A DNA stretch of 64,000 bases, taken from assembly GCF_003843875.1 (NCBI RefSeq), contig NZ_RKRF01000007.1, positions 124,001 to 188,000 on the forward strand. The letters run 5' to 3'. Source of the stretch: Aquisalibacillus elongatus. Its GTDB lineage: Bacteria; Bacillota; Bacilli; Bacillales; Alkalibacillaceae. The position numbers and the translations under genes are program-made. Positions 29,383 through 37,074 of the stretch are shown in pieces; position 1 is the stretch's first letter; the number at the start of each line of letters is the position of its first letter. The notes under the pieces are model-generated. The model ran no database searches, was not told the DNA's origin, and saw nothing but the letters and a program-made list of their open reading frames with translations.

Positions 29383-30387
29383 ATGACAACACGTATTGCC
29401 ATTAACGGCTTTGGACGAATCGGAAGAATGGTCTTTAGAAGAGCGATGAAAGATGATCAATTAGAGGTTGTTGCTATTAATGCAAGTTACCCTACCGAAA
29501 CATTAGCGCATTTAATTAAGTATGATTCTATTCATGGAATATATGATGGAGAAGTTACCTTTAATGATGACGAGATTATGATAGATGGTCATACTGTTCA
29601 AAAGGTATCAAACCGTAACCCAGCGGAGCTTCCTTGGGCTGATTTAAACGTTGATATCGTGATTGAGGCAACAGGGAAGTTCAAAACAAAAGATACAGCA
29701 GGTGAACACATTAAAGCTGGTGCTAAACGTGTCGTTATTTCAGCACCTGGTAAAGAAGTTGATCGTACGATTGTGATGGGTGTTAATGAAGAAGACTATG
29801 ATGCCCAAAATGATGAAGTCATCTCTAATGCATCTTGCACGACGAATTGCTTAGCACCGGTCGTAAAAGTATTAAATGACCGTTTTGGAATTCAAGAAGG
29901 TCTTATGACAACGGTTCATGCGTTTACAAATGACCAGAAAAATTTAGATAACCCTCATAAAGATTTACGACGCGCGAGAGGGTTAACACAATCTATTATT
30001 CCAACATCTACAGGTGCAGCTAAAGCGATTAACGAAGTCTTACCGGAGTTAAAAGGACGCCTGCACGGAATGGCGCTTCGCGTGCCGACACCGAATGTTT
30101 CTTTGGTTGATTTAGTCGTTGATCTAAACGAAGATGTAACCGTAGAAAGCGTTAATCAAGCTTTTTATAATGCAATGGAAGGTGACATGAAGGGAATTAT
30201 TTCTATCAATGAAGAGCCATTAGTATCGATCGATTACACGACATCACCATATTCATCAATTATTGACGGTTTATCAACGATGGTAATGGGTGATCGTAAG
30301 GTTAAAGTTTTAGCATGGTATGACAATGAATGGGGTTATTCTTGTCGTATTGTTGACCTAGCAAAATACGTTGGTCAGTCGTTATAA
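29383..30387 (+). CDS. gapB: Glyceraldehyde-3-phosphate dehydrogenase, gluconeogenic type
   Basis: The Rossmann N-terminus INGFGRIGRMVFRRAM and the active-site ASCTTNCLAPVVKVL (Cys near 153) identify a GAPDH; there are 334 residues. INASYPTETLAHLIKYDSIHG is the GapB form rather than GapA, and the lack of an Asp in the cofactor loop fits NADPH use. GapB works in gluconeogenesis. The start is ATG 29383 after GGGAGGT; a longer frame from 29320 would run through the operator. In B. subtilis speD follows, but here a repeat element and then nrdR follow. Confidence 0.93.
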   Translation: MTTRIAINGFGRIGRMVFRRAMKDDQLEVVAINASYPTETLAHLIKYDSIHGIYDGEVTFNDDEIMIDGHTVQKVSNRNPAELPWADLNVDIVIEATGKFKTKDTAGEHIKAGAKRVVISAPGKEVDRTIVMGVNEEDYDAQNDEVISNASCTTNCLAPVVKVLNDRFGIQEGLMTTVHAFTNDQKNLDNPHKDLRRARGLTQSIIPTSTGAAKAINEVLPELKGRLHGMALRVPTPNVSLVDLVVDLNEDVTVESVNQAFYNAMEGDMKGIISINEEPLVSIDYTTSPYSSIIDGLSTMVMGDRKVKVLAWYDNEWGYSCRIVDLAKYVGQSL

Positions 30388-30409
30388 ACTGACACAAAAT
30401 CACTATACA

Positions 30410-30450
30410 ACTCCGTACTATGGTAAAGTGTTTATATCATAGTACGGAGT
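30410..30450 (+). terminator. Hairpin module of repeat copy 2, likely gapB terminator
   Basis: ACTCCGTACTATG (30410-30422) pairs with CATAGTACGGAGT (30438-30450) around a 15-nt loop, followed by TTCTT. It is the counterpart of the hairpin at 19554-19595 and lies 22 bp after the gapB stop. Confidence 0.8.
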
Positions 30451-30590
30451 TTCTTATACGCTCCGTCAAAATACTCCGCTTTCCGAAGGCACGGCTTCAA
30501 CTTCCCAAAACTCACTACCGTGAGTTTTGCGTGATTTTCAGCTCGTGCTGTTCCTTCTGGAGTCTCCGTATTTTGACTTCGCTGAGTTAT
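30451..30590. repeat. Large structured repeat element, copy 2
   Basis: It fills the gene-free gap 30388-30753. The outer arms are GTCAAAATAC (30465-30474) and GTATTTTGAC (30568-30577). The inner hairpin is a perfect 10-bp stem, CAAAACTCAC (30506-30515) with GTGAGTTTTG (30520-30529), loop TACC. Between the arms it shares GGCACGGCTTCAACTTCCC and CTCGTGCTGTTCC with the other copies. The rest of the gap up to nrdR holds a possible TATACT -10 at 30707 and nothing else recognised. Confidence 0.85.
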
Positions 30591-30753
30591 TTTTTCAAAT
30601 CTAGTTTGGGTATTTGCACTTGTCACCTTCCTTTTGTCCAACTCTATATTACTTCGTTCATTCTAAGACCATTCTTTTACTATTCTCATTTATCGTCGGT
30701 TTTTGTTATACTATTAAAAAGATGATTTATGATGTCATAATGGAGTGAAATAT

Positions 30754-31215
30754 ATGCGCTGCCCAAACTGTGATGCAAAAAATACAAGAGTTTTAGATTC
30801 AAGGCCTATTGACGAGGGTCGCTCGATTAGGCGTCGTCGTGAATGTGAGTCTTGCGAATACCGTTTTACAACTTTTGAAAGAGTAGAAGAGATTCCGCTT
30901 ATTGTCGTTAAAAAAGAAGGAACTCGCGAAGAATTTAACCGAGAAAAACTTAAACGAGGCTTAATTAAAGCCTGTGAAAAACGCCCTGTCTCCATTGAAG
31001 AAATCGAACGGATTGCATTTGATGTCGAACGTGATTTGCGCAATCAAGGCAATTCCGAGATTGTGAGTGAAGATATTGGGGAATTAATTATGGACAGGCT
31101 TGCTGAAGTAGATGAGGTAGCGTATGTTAGATTCGCTTCGGTCTATCGACAGTTTAAAGATATTAATGTCTTTATGAAAGAATTAAATGAGATGATTAAT
31201 AAAAATAAAAAGTAA
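30754..31215 (+). CDS. nrdR: Transcriptional repressor NrdR
   Basis: NrdR senses dATP/ATP and represses ribonucleotide reductase genes. The N-terminal zinc ribbon has CPNC and CESC (residues 3-6 and 31-34) with the family stretch [20 protein letters not shown]. The ATP-cone follows (about 49-139) with [20 protein letters not shown]. There are 153 residues. I start at ATG 30754, after GGAGTG; GTG 30745 overlaps the site. It begins the nrdR-dnaB-dnaI group, 21 bp before dnaB. Confidence 0.96.
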   Translation: MRCPNCDAKNTRVLDSRPIDEGRSIRRRRECESCEYRFTTFERVEEIPLIVVKKEGTREEFNREKLKRGLIKACEKRPVSIEEIERIAFDVERDLRNQGNSEIVSEDIGELIMDRLAEVDEVAYVRFASVYRQFKDINVFMKELNEMINKNKK

Positions 31216-31236
31216 TGGGGATAACGAGGTGGAAAC

Positions 31237-32628
31237 ATGAACGAACGGATTCGTCATCTATTACCGAATGATCGGATGAAAATATTTCAACAAGAGCCTT
31301 TTTATGAGGATACTGAGACTGTATTAACCTTATTGTATCAACCGCTTATATCTATGAAAGGTGTCGCTGTCTTTCAAGCTTTATGGAAGGAATCTAGGTT
31401 TCAACAACCTCAAACCTCAATCTCCCATCACCAAATGATGAATACGTTAAATATAACGTTAGATGAGTTTTATGAAGCTAGAAAGAAACTAGAAGCTATC
31501 GGATTACTTCACTCCTTTAAAGAAGAAGGAACTTACCGCACGTTATATTACATGCTTCAAAAACCTTTCTCAGCAAAAGGTTTTTTTGAAGATCCGATGT
31601 TATCTGTACTGCTAGAACATCATATTGGACGAGATTCGTTTTATCGTTTGAAAAAAAGGTTACTGACACCTGCACAACTTCCTAATAATGTTCAAAGTGT
31701 GACGCACTCATTTGATGATGTTTTTACAACGATTTATCCAGAAAATAATCCAAATCCAGAACAAGAAACGAAGACTAAGGAAGAACCTTTAGCCATAAAA
31801 ACTAAATTACCTTTAGACTGGCTTCATAAAATGTTGAAACAGCAAAGTATAAACCCTAAGCAAGTTCTAACTCATTCCAATATAGAATATATCGAGAAGC
31901 TAATTAAAATTTACGATGTCGATGACTTAGAGCTTGAAAAAGCTATAATATGGGCTGTTAATGAAGACCAAGTCTTTGATCGAAAAGAATTTCAGGATAT
32001 GTGTAAAGATATTTTTTATAAAAAACACGGTAGTGTACCACCTAGACTTTATTCTAATAATCAGACCCAGGCACAAGCACCTTCAGAAGAACAAACAAAA
32101 AATGAGTCTTCAGAAGAAGCTGAACCCAAAACTAAAGAAGAGCAGTTAATTCAACATTTTAATACCATTACACACCGCGAATTATTAGAAGACCTATCAG
32201 CTTCAGGTAAAGCGTCGGTTAAAGAAGTTGATATGATTACAACCATGATGGAAGAGCATGGTTTAACACAATCAGTTATGAATGTGTTAGTCGATTATGT
32301 CTTAAAACGTAATGGAAATAAGCTTTCCAAAAACTATTTAGAAACCATTGCTGCCCACTGGAGCCGCGAAGGAATTACAAATGCGAAAGAAGCGATGCAA
32401 ATCGCTAAGCGTGAGCATCATATGTATGAAACGTGGAAGAAGAAAAAATCTCAAAATCAAAAGAAAAAGCAGGGCTCTAAGGAAGTATTGCCGAAATGGT
32501 TTGAAGAAGAGCGACAAAATAAAAAAGCCTCAGCTGCTCAACCGAAACAAACGTCTAATGAAGACGTTCAGAAAAAGCGTGAAGAATTAGAAGCCTTCAT
32601 CAAAAGTTATTCAAAAACGAAGTCATAA
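31237..32628 (+). CDS. dnaB: Replication initiation and membrane attachment protein DnaB
   Basis: The Gram-positive DnaB helps load the replicative helicase (DnaC in Bacillus) at the origin and at stalled forks; it is not the helicase. It has 463 residues. An N-terminal winged-helix region has LYQPLISMKGVAVFQALW near 29-46. A charged linker is followed by DnaD-like helical repeats (about 300-390) with LLEDLSASGKASVKEVDMI and LVDYVLKRNGNKLSKNYLETIAAHW. The C-terminal tail is lysine-rich and coiled. dnaI follows after 12 bp. Confidence 0.94.
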   Translation: MNERIRHLLPNDRMKIFQQEPFYEDTETVLTLLYQPLISMKGVAVFQALWKESRFQQPQTSISHHQMMNTLNITLDEFYEARKKLEAIGLLHSFKEEGTYRTLYYMLQKPFSAKGFFEDPMLSVLLEHHIGRDSFYRLKKRLLTPAQLPNNVQSVTHSFDDVFTTIYPENNPNPEQETKTKEEPLAIKTKLPLDWLHKMLKQQSINPKQVLTHSNIEYIEKLIKIYDVDDLELEKAIIWAVNEDQVFDRKEFQDMCKDIFYKKHGSVPPRLYSNNQTQAQAPSEEQTKNESSEEAEPKTKEEQLIQHFNTITHRELLEDLSASGKASVKEVDMITTMMEEHGLTQSVMNVLVDYVLKRNGNKLSKNYLETIAAHWSREGITNAKEAMQIAKREHHMYETWKKKKSQNQKKKQGSKEVLPKWFEEERQNKKASAAQPKQTSNEDVQKKREELEAFIKSYSKTKS

Positions 32629-32640
32629 GGGTGAAAATGA

Positions 32641-33573
32641 ATGGAATCGATTCAATCAGCATTAAGCAAATGGATGAAAGGGAAAGAAAGCTTCCAGAAA
32701 TCATTGAACAACATGGAAGAAGATGTACTCTCTTCAAAAGACGTTCAGGCTTTCCTTAAACAACATCCTGAGATCACCGAGGATCAAATTCGAAAACAAT
32801 TAATTAAGTTATATGAATACGATGTGCAATCAAAAGCATGTGAGAAGTGCCCATCTTTAGAGAAGTGCTGTAACGTTGTGTCAGGTTATGCACCAGAAAT
32901 ACGCTATGAAAATGGCTTAATTAAATTAAGTTATCATGAATGTCCGCGAAAAGAGAAGCATTTAGAGGAAGTCGAAAAGCAGAAATTCATCCAAAGCCTT
33001 CATATGCCAAAAGAAATTCATGAAGCGTCATTTGACAAAATTTATTTGGATGAAGAAGCGCGAATTAATGTTTTCTCACAAGTTAAGAAATTTTTTGATC
33101 AAAGTGATGAAGAACTTCCGAAAAAAGGACTCTATTTATATGGAAAATTCGGCGTTGGAAAAACCTATATATTAGCCGCGCTCGCAAACGCGTTAGCCGA
33201 CCAAAGAATCGATACGTATTTCATTTACATGCCTGAATTAGTTCGTGAAATGAAGGCTTCAATCAATGATTCATCAATTAATGGTAAAATTGACCGGTTT
33301 AAAAATGCTTCTGTCCTGATTTTAGACGATATTGGCGCCGAGTTCTCTTCAGCGTGGTTTAGAGACGAAGTGTTAGGTGCGATTTTACAATACCGAATGA
33401 TGGAACGATTACCTGTATTCTTTACGTCGAACTACGCGCCAGATGAACTCGAATCGATCTTATCGAAGTCTGGAAAAGGCGACCATGAACAGCTAAAAGC
33501 AGCTCGTATTATGGAACGGATTAAACAAGTCAGTGAAACGTATGAAGTCGTTGGTCAGAATTATAGGGATTAA
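32641..33573 (+). CDS. dnaI: Primosomal protein DnaI (helicase loader)
   Basis: DnaI is an AAA+ ATPase that places the helicase on DNA together with DnaB and DnaD. The N-terminal domain has zinc-binding cysteines (CEKCPSLEKCC near 62-72, plus HECPRKEKH near 98-106). The AAA+ part has Walker A YGKFGVGKTYILAAL near 168-182, Walker B SVLILDDIGAE near 223-233, and an arginine finger region ILQYRMMERLPVFFTSNY. The length of 310 residues equals B. subtilis DnaI. A very long terminator hairpin follows. Confidence 0.96.
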   Translation: MESIQSALSKWMKGKESFQKSLNNMEEDVLSSKDVQAFLKQHPEITEDQIRKQLIKLYEYDVQSKACEKCPSLEKCCNVVSGYAPEIRYENGLIKLSYHECPRKEKHLEEVEKQKFIQSLHMPKEIHEASFDKIYLDEEARINVFSQVKKFFDQSDEELPKKGLYLYGKFGVGKTYILAALANALADQRIDTYFIYMPELVREMKASINDSSINGKIDRFKNASVLILDDIGAEFSSAWFRDEVLGAILQYRMMERLPVFFTSNYAPDELESILSKSGKGDHEQLKAARIMERIKQVSETYEVVGQNYRD

Positions 33574-33621
33574 TAAAAGAAGTGGACTACCGTTCAGAGA
33601 TGCACACAGACATAGGCATAT

Positions 33622-33667
33622 AAAATAAAACACGTGAATTCACATTTGAATTCACGTGTTTTATTTT
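33622..33667. terminator. 21-bp perfect terminator hairpin after dnaI
   Basis: A left arm at 33622-33642 and a right arm at 33647-33667 are perfectly complementary over 21 bp, with loop CATT. The core is ACACGTGAATTCA. A runs before and T runs after make it work on both strands. The rest of the 300-bp gap up to 33873 holds a weak TTGAAA/TATGAA pair near 33760-33789 and the half-repeat at 33820-33852. Confidence 0.93.
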
Positions 33668-33819
33668 GTTGTTAGCTATTCACATGGTCTGAAATAAAAA
33701 TTGTGGTAAGTGTGAACCTTATAATTTTTATATGTTTTTATCCCAAAATTCAGATTAAATTGAAAAATATGTTAAAATCGTGGTATGAATATTAAAAGTT
33801 TGTGAAGAAATGTACTTAA

Positions 33820-33852
33820 GCAACAAGAAAGAAGAGTTTAATAAGAAATGAT
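33820..33852 (+). repeat. Cassette spacer repeat, left boundary half-copy
   Basis: AGTTTAATAAGAAATGAT (33835-33852) is the right half of the spacer found at 36376-36400, where the same 18 bases recur after one differing base. The GGGG centre is missing here, so this may be a degenerate copy marking the left edge of the array. Confidence 0.55.
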
Positions 33853-33873
33853 TTATATTAAGGAGGGATTAAG

Positions 33874-34086
33874 ATGTTTGAAACACTTACAGGACAACTT
33901 TCTATCGTTGTGACTCTTGCATTTGGAACATTGTTAATTGCTTTATATCCAATAATTAATAAAGAAAATCGGTACTTTGCGTGGTTTAGCCTTGTGATGG
34001 GAATTATTGTACTGTTGTTACTACTATGGTTCACATTCGGAAACGAGGTAATTAGATATCAGATTATAAGACATGGACTTCAATAA
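33874..34086 (+). CDS. Small two-helix membrane protein
   Basis: This is a 70-residue protein with two hydrophobic helices (about 7-27 and 35-55) joined by a short NKENRYFAW turn, and a basic end RYQIIRHGLQ. I do not recognise a family. AAGGAGGGATTAAG before the ATG is a strong ribosome binding site, which argues that it is a real gene. It is the first gene of the small-gene array, and a spacer repeat follows 15 bp after its stop. Confidence 0.7.
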   Translation: MFETLTGQLSIVVTLAFGTLLIALYPIINKENRYFAWFSLVMGIIVLLLLLWFTFGNEVIRYQIIRHGLQ

Positions 34087-34090
34087 TAAT

Positions 34091-34123
34091 CTTCTTGAAC
34101 TAACTGGAGTCATGAGTTGAACA
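34091..34123 (+). repeat. Cassette spacer repeat
   Basis: CTTCTTGAACTAACTGGAGT followed by CATGAGTTGAACA. The half-sites AACT (34102-34105) and AGTTGAAC (34115-34122) flank a G-rich centre. It sits immediately after the stop of the 70-residue gene. Confidence 0.75.
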
Positions 34124-34160
34124 GGCGATCAATCATATTGATGTGTTTATTTATACTTAA

Positions 34161-34337
34161 TTAAATAGTAGTGAAACATTTGAATTATTTGATGAGAATA
34201 ACGAAAAATTCCTAACAGTTGAATTTGTGGGAGAAAACATAGCAATTATCAATGATACTAAGTATGAAGTTGACGAAGTAAAATTACGACGTTTTACAGA
34301 TGTTTTTTATGAAGATGAATATCTTACAGTTAAATAA
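34161..34337 (+). pseudogene. Start-less remnant of a small cassette gene
   Basis: An open stretch of 58 codons encodes NSSETFELFDENNEKFLTVE, then FVGENIAIINDTKYEVDEVK and LRRFTDVFYEDEYLTVK before TAA at 34335. It has coding-like composition but no ATG, GTG or TTG start with a binding site; a stop lies directly upstream at 34158. It ends 3 bp before the next spacer repeat, exactly where a cassette gene should end. I read it as the 3' part of a gene whose 5' end has been lost. The family is unknown. Confidence 0.55.
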
Positions 34338-34339
34338 CT

Positions 34340-34370
34340 TTGTTCAAGTAACCGGGGGTTAGTTGAAAAA
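34340..34370 (+). repeat. Cassette spacer repeat, imperfect 13-bp palindrome
   Basis: TTGTTCAAGTAAC (34340-34352), CGGGG, GTTAGTTGAAAAA (34358-34370). The arms are complementary at 11 of 13 positions. A GGACTTTGCTCC motif follows (34371-34382), echoed as GGATTTGCTCC at 37963, and GAAGAGTTTAGG at 34400 resembles another right half-site. Confidence 0.8.
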
Positions 34371-34427
34371 GGACTTTGCTCCTTGAACCACAAAAGAAAA
34401 GAAGAGTTTAGGTAAAGGGGTGATACG

Positions 34428-34829
34428 TTGTATAAAAAGTTTATTTACTACACTTTTATTTTTGTAGGTATGGTTGGATTGCTTTATCTTATGAATGGTG
34501 CTTTTTGGGAATTAAGAGGAAGAGGGAATGAAATGCAAGATAATCCATATCTAGTTGGATTCAAAATGAGTCTGTGGGGATTTTTGTTCGGAGTTTTAAT
34601 GGAATGGAAAGACTTAAGAAATATTTTAATAGGTAATATACGTGTTAATTGGTTGATAGCACCAGCTGTTTTATTAATAATTATTGGATTCATCCCCATT
34701 ATAAGATGGGTTGAGTGGTTTGGTGTAGGGACTCCATTTTATACTGAAATGTTAGGTTTACCAGAAATAAACGTTGTTATAACTATATTATCAGGTACTC
34801 TTTTAGTAAGAGCGTTAAACAGAGACTAA
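34428..34829 (+). CDS. Four-helix membrane protein of unknown function
   Basis: A 133-residue hydrophobic protein with four predicted membrane segments (about 5-22, 43-58, 74-92 and 108-126). It starts at TTG 34428, with AAAGGGGTGAT 7 bases upstream. Short charged loops (ELRGRGNEMQDN; MEWKDLRN) connect the helices. No family recognised. It is flanked on both sides by spacer repeats. Confidence 0.7.
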   Translation: MYKKFIYYTFIFVGMVGLLYLMNGAFWELRGRGNEMQDNPYLVGFKMSLWGFLFGVLMEWKDLRNILIGNIRVNWLIAPAVLLIIIGFIPIIRWVEWFGVGTPFYTEMLGLPEINVVITILSGTLLVRALNRD

Positions 34830-34831
34830 TC

Positions 34832-34866
34832 CTTCATTAAGTAACTGGGGTAATAGTTGAACAAGA
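34832..34866 (+). repeat. Cassette spacer repeat
   Basis: CCTTCATTAAGTAACTGGGG then TAATAGTTGAACAAG. The outer CTT...AAG and inner AACT...AGTT pairs are symmetric around GGGG. It begins 3 bp after the stop of the preceding membrane protein gene. Confidence 0.82.
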
Positions 34867-34931
34867 TTGTTGAGCACAGATATAAAAAATATAAAGATGT
34901 AGGTGTTTATAATTCGAACCACTTAGTTTAA
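34857..34931 (+). pseudogene. 24-codon remnant in the cassette array
   Basis: From the TTG within the spacer repeat the frame reads MNKIVEHRYKKYKDVGVYNS then NHLV and stops. It has no proper binding site and is too short to assess. Its end is followed at 34940 by another spacer-like sequence, so it may be what is left of one cassette. Confidence 0.3.
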
Positions 34932-34936
34932 AGATG

Positions 34937-34972
34937 TTTCATATAGCGGGGTAATAGTGAATTGAATGAACA
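34937..34972 (+). repeat. Cassette spacer repeat, degenerate
   Basis: TTTCATATAGCGGGGTAATA then GTGAATTGAATGAACA. It keeps the GGGGTAATAGT centre of the copy at 34832-34866 but has an interrupted right arm. Confidence 0.6.
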
Positions 34973-35031
34973 ATCGCTTTTGAACTACTAACAAATCAGA
35001 TTTTTATAAGTTAGAAAGGATGTGGAATGAT

Positions 35032-35703
35032 TTGATTTATAAAGCTATGTTATTTGATTTAGATGACACCTTACTTAATAGGGATCAGGCAGTAGAAAAT
35101 ATGTTTTTTATACTTATTGAAAAATGTTACGAGGATATTAAGCGTTCTGCAAAAATCGAAATGCTACAAAAGTTCAAAGAATATGATAAGAAAGCTTATG
35201 GTGATGGTGATAAAGCAAAAGTTTTTGAAGCATTTTTTGATGAATTTCCAACAGAATACAGGTTATCAAGCCATGACATTCAAGATTTTTGGAATAATAA
35301 CTTTCCTAATTGTTTCTCTATAAATCAAAAGACTATAAACACCCTAAATACGATAAAGAAGCATGTTAAAGTTGCAATAATTACAAACGGCTCAACTCAG
35401 AGACAAAGAGCGAAAATAATTAAAACTAATTTAGATCGCTATTTTGAGACAATAATTATTTCTGAAGAAGTGGGGTTAATTAAACCTGATAAACACATAT
35501 TTGATTTAGCATTAGACAAGCTTAATGTAAAACCTGAAGAAGCATTATTCGTTGGCGATGACATGGAAAAGGATATTGGTGGATGTCAAAATGCAAATAT
35601 AAATGGCATATGGTTTAACCCATATAACACCAATAATACTACTGATATAAAACCATACGACGAGATTAATTCTTTTGATAGATTGATAAGTTATTTTACA
35701 TAA
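35032..35703 (+). CDS. HAD-family phosphatase (YjjG/YfnB-like)
   Basis: This haloacid dehalogenase-type hydrolase of 223 residues has all four motifs. Motif I is MLFDLDDTLLNRD with its nucleophile Asp, motif II is VAIITNGSTQRQ, and motif III is Lys in GLIKPDKHIFD. Motif IV is LFVGDDMEKDIGG. A helical cap lies between motifs I and II. Such enzymes dephosphorylate nucleotides or sugar phosphates; the substrate is unknown. I start at TTG 35032 (MIYKAMLFDLDD), 10 bases after AAAGGA, rather than ATG 35020, which overlaps the site. It is a member of the small-gene array. Confidence 0.85.
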   Translation: MIYKAMLFDLDDTLLNRDQAVENMFFILIEKCYEDIKRSAKIEMLQKFKEYDKKAYGDGDKAKVFEAFFDEFPTEYRLSSHDIQDFWNNNFPNCFSINQKTINTLNTIKKHVKVAIITNGSTQRQRAKIIKTNLDRYFETIIISEEVGLIKPDKHIFDLALDKLNVKPEEALFVGDDMEKDIGGCQNANINGIWFNPYNTNNTTDIKPYDEINSFDRLISYFT

Positions 35704-35729
35704 ACTGATGGCCAGATTAGTTGAAATAC
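35700..35729 (+). repeat. Cassette spacer repeat
   Basis: AAACTGATGGCCAGATTAGT then TGAAAT. AACT and AGTTGAA flank a GG-containing centre; the copy is more diverged. It overlaps the stop of the HAD gene and lies just before the next gene's ribosome binding site. Confidence 0.6.
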
Positions 35730-35744
35730 AGAGAGGTAAGGATT

Positions 35745-36302
35745 ATGAGAAGATTATTAACTGGTATAGCTATAATTACATTAATTTTAACTGTGTTTCT
35801 AATATATAATCACAATCAACACCCTAATAATGAGGATGTATTTAAAATTACAGAAAATTGGTCTCCAGCTACAGAGCAAGTCTATATGGTGAGAAAAATA
35901 GACGGGGAGTGGTTAACTATTTTTAGAAGTGCTCAGTCAATTTTGGTTGCCCGATTAGAGCAAAATTGGATGGGATTTTGGGAATTCAAAGATGATGTTG
36001 GGGCAGAAAGTTCATTAGTCTCAACTTATTATCCACCTGCACATGATGGTGAATTTACTTGGGTTGCGGCAGGTACAGAAGAGGGAGAACCAGTATATTA
36101 CTTTGGGCAAATTATCAACCCTAATATAAAGGACATAAAAGTGGAAACACAGGTAAACACTTTTGAAGATGCATTATTATTTAATTTAGAAGAAGCTCGT
36201 TTTTTCTTTGTAAAATCAGAAGAAAAAGTAGTATCGCCTGTAAACATTAGAGGATTTTCTGAATCTGGAAAATTAATTTATTCTACATTTAAAGAGGATT
36301 AA
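35745..36302 (+). CDS. Membrane-anchored or secreted protein of unknown function
   Basis: The 185-residue protein has an uncleaved signal anchor at residues about 3-22 (LLTGIAIITLILTVFLIY) followed by a soluble outer part. The soluble part is rich in aromatic residues and short beta-like strands (VYMVRKIDGEWLTIFRS; FTWVAAGTEEGEPVYYFGQI). No family recognised. I start at ATG 35745 after AGAGAGG. It is part of the small-gene array with spacers on both sides. Confidence 0.7.
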   Translation: MRRLLTGIAIITLILTVFLIYNHNQHPNNEDVFKITENWSPATEQVYMVRKIDGEWLTIFRSAQSILVARLEQNWMGFWEFKDDVGAESSLVSTYYPPAHDGEFTWVAAGTEEGEPVYYFGQIINPNIKDIKVETQVNTFEDALLFNLEEARFFFVKSEEKVVSPVNIRGFSESGKLIYSTFKED

Positions 36303-36314
36303 TTTAATAAAGAA

Positions 36315-36348
36315 GTTCTTAAAATATTGGGGTCAATAGTTTAATAAA
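36315..36348 (+). repeat. Cassette spacer repeat (first of a tandem pair)
   Basis: TTCTTAAAATATTGGGGTCA then ATAGTTTAATAAAC. The right arm is the AGTTTAATAA variant shared with 36376 and 38232. Confidence 0.75.
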
Positions 36349-36360
36349 CAAATTACGTGT

Positions 36361-36400
36361 TGATCAGTTATGGGGGCAGGATAGTTTAATAAGAAATGAT
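36361..36400 (+). repeat. Cassette spacer repeat (second of a tandem pair)
   Basis: TGATCAGTTATGGGGGCAGG then ATAGTTTAATAAGAAATGAT. Only 12 bp separate it from the previous copy, so two spacers stand side by side with no gene between, as would be left by loss of a cassette. Confidence 0.78.
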
Positions 36401-36431
36401 ACAATTTAATAAAAAATATCTGGAGGTAATA

Positions 36432-37016
36432 ATGGGACTGTTTGATATTTTCAAAAAAAAGGAAAATAATACATATCATTTAACATTGCAACTTAATGCA
36501 CGGTTACTACCTATTGACCGTGGAGAATTTTTCGAGGAGCCTATTAACGAAGCTTTAGAGTCTTGTAAATGCGGAACCACAGACGGCGGTGGAACCATGC
36601 AACAGGCAACAGGCGAAATAGAGTTTTGCGATATAGAAATACTTCTTAAAGATAACAGTATGGAAAATGTTGATAAACTACTACAAATTATTGATAGAAT
36701 TGGCGTGCCTAAGGGTTCCTTTCTGAGAGCTGATGGTTTCGAACAATCTGTTGGAACGCTTGAAGGTCTAGCACTTTATTTAAATGGTACAGAATTGTCA
36801 GAAGAAGTGTATCAAAACTGTGATATAAATTATGTGATTGAAAAAATTGAGGAAGTGCTCGATGGTTCTGGACGCTTTTATAGCTATTGGGAAGGTCCAG
36901 AAAATACAGCTTTATATTTTTACGGTATTTCATTTGGAGAAATGAAGCAAAGGATGACTTCTTTTTTATCTGAGTATCCACTTTGCCAAAAGTGTAGAGT
37001 AGAACAAATTGCATAG
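36432..37016 (+). CDS. Hypothetical cytoplasmic protein
   Basis: A 194-residue acidic protein beginning MGLFDIFKKKENN, with no membrane segment. The middle has CKCGTTDGGGTMQQATGEIEFCDIEI (near 39-64), a compact alternating pattern that suggests an alpha/beta fold. A YSYWEGPENTALYFYG block lies near the end. I do not recognise a family; the general look (small, acidic, alone in an accessory array) is shared with contact-toxin immunity proteins, but that is speculation. The start is ATG 36432 after GGAGG. Confidence 0.65.
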   Translation: MGLFDIFKKKENNTYHLTLQLNARLLPIDRGEFFEEPINEALESCKCGTTDGGGTMQQATGEIEFCDIEILLKDNSMENVDKLLQIIDRIGVPKGSFLRADGFEQSVGTLEGLALYLNGTELSEEVYQNCDINYVIEKIEEVLDGSGRFYSYWEGPENTALYFYGISFGEMKQRMTSFLSEYPLCQKCRVEQIA

Positions 37017-37028
37017 CACATAAAATCA

Positions 37029-37063
37029 TCTTCTTCAGTTAAAGGAGCTTTAGTTGAAGTAGA
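37029..37063 (+). repeat. Cassette spacer repeat, 16-bp imperfect hairpin
   Basis: TCTTCTTCAGTTAAAG (37029-37044), loop GAG, CTTTAGTTGAAGTAGA (37048-37063). Thirteen of 16 positions pair. It is the best-preserved hairpin of the series, though its centre is GGAG rather than GGGG. Confidence 0.85.
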
Positions 37064-37074
37064 AATTTTGCTCG

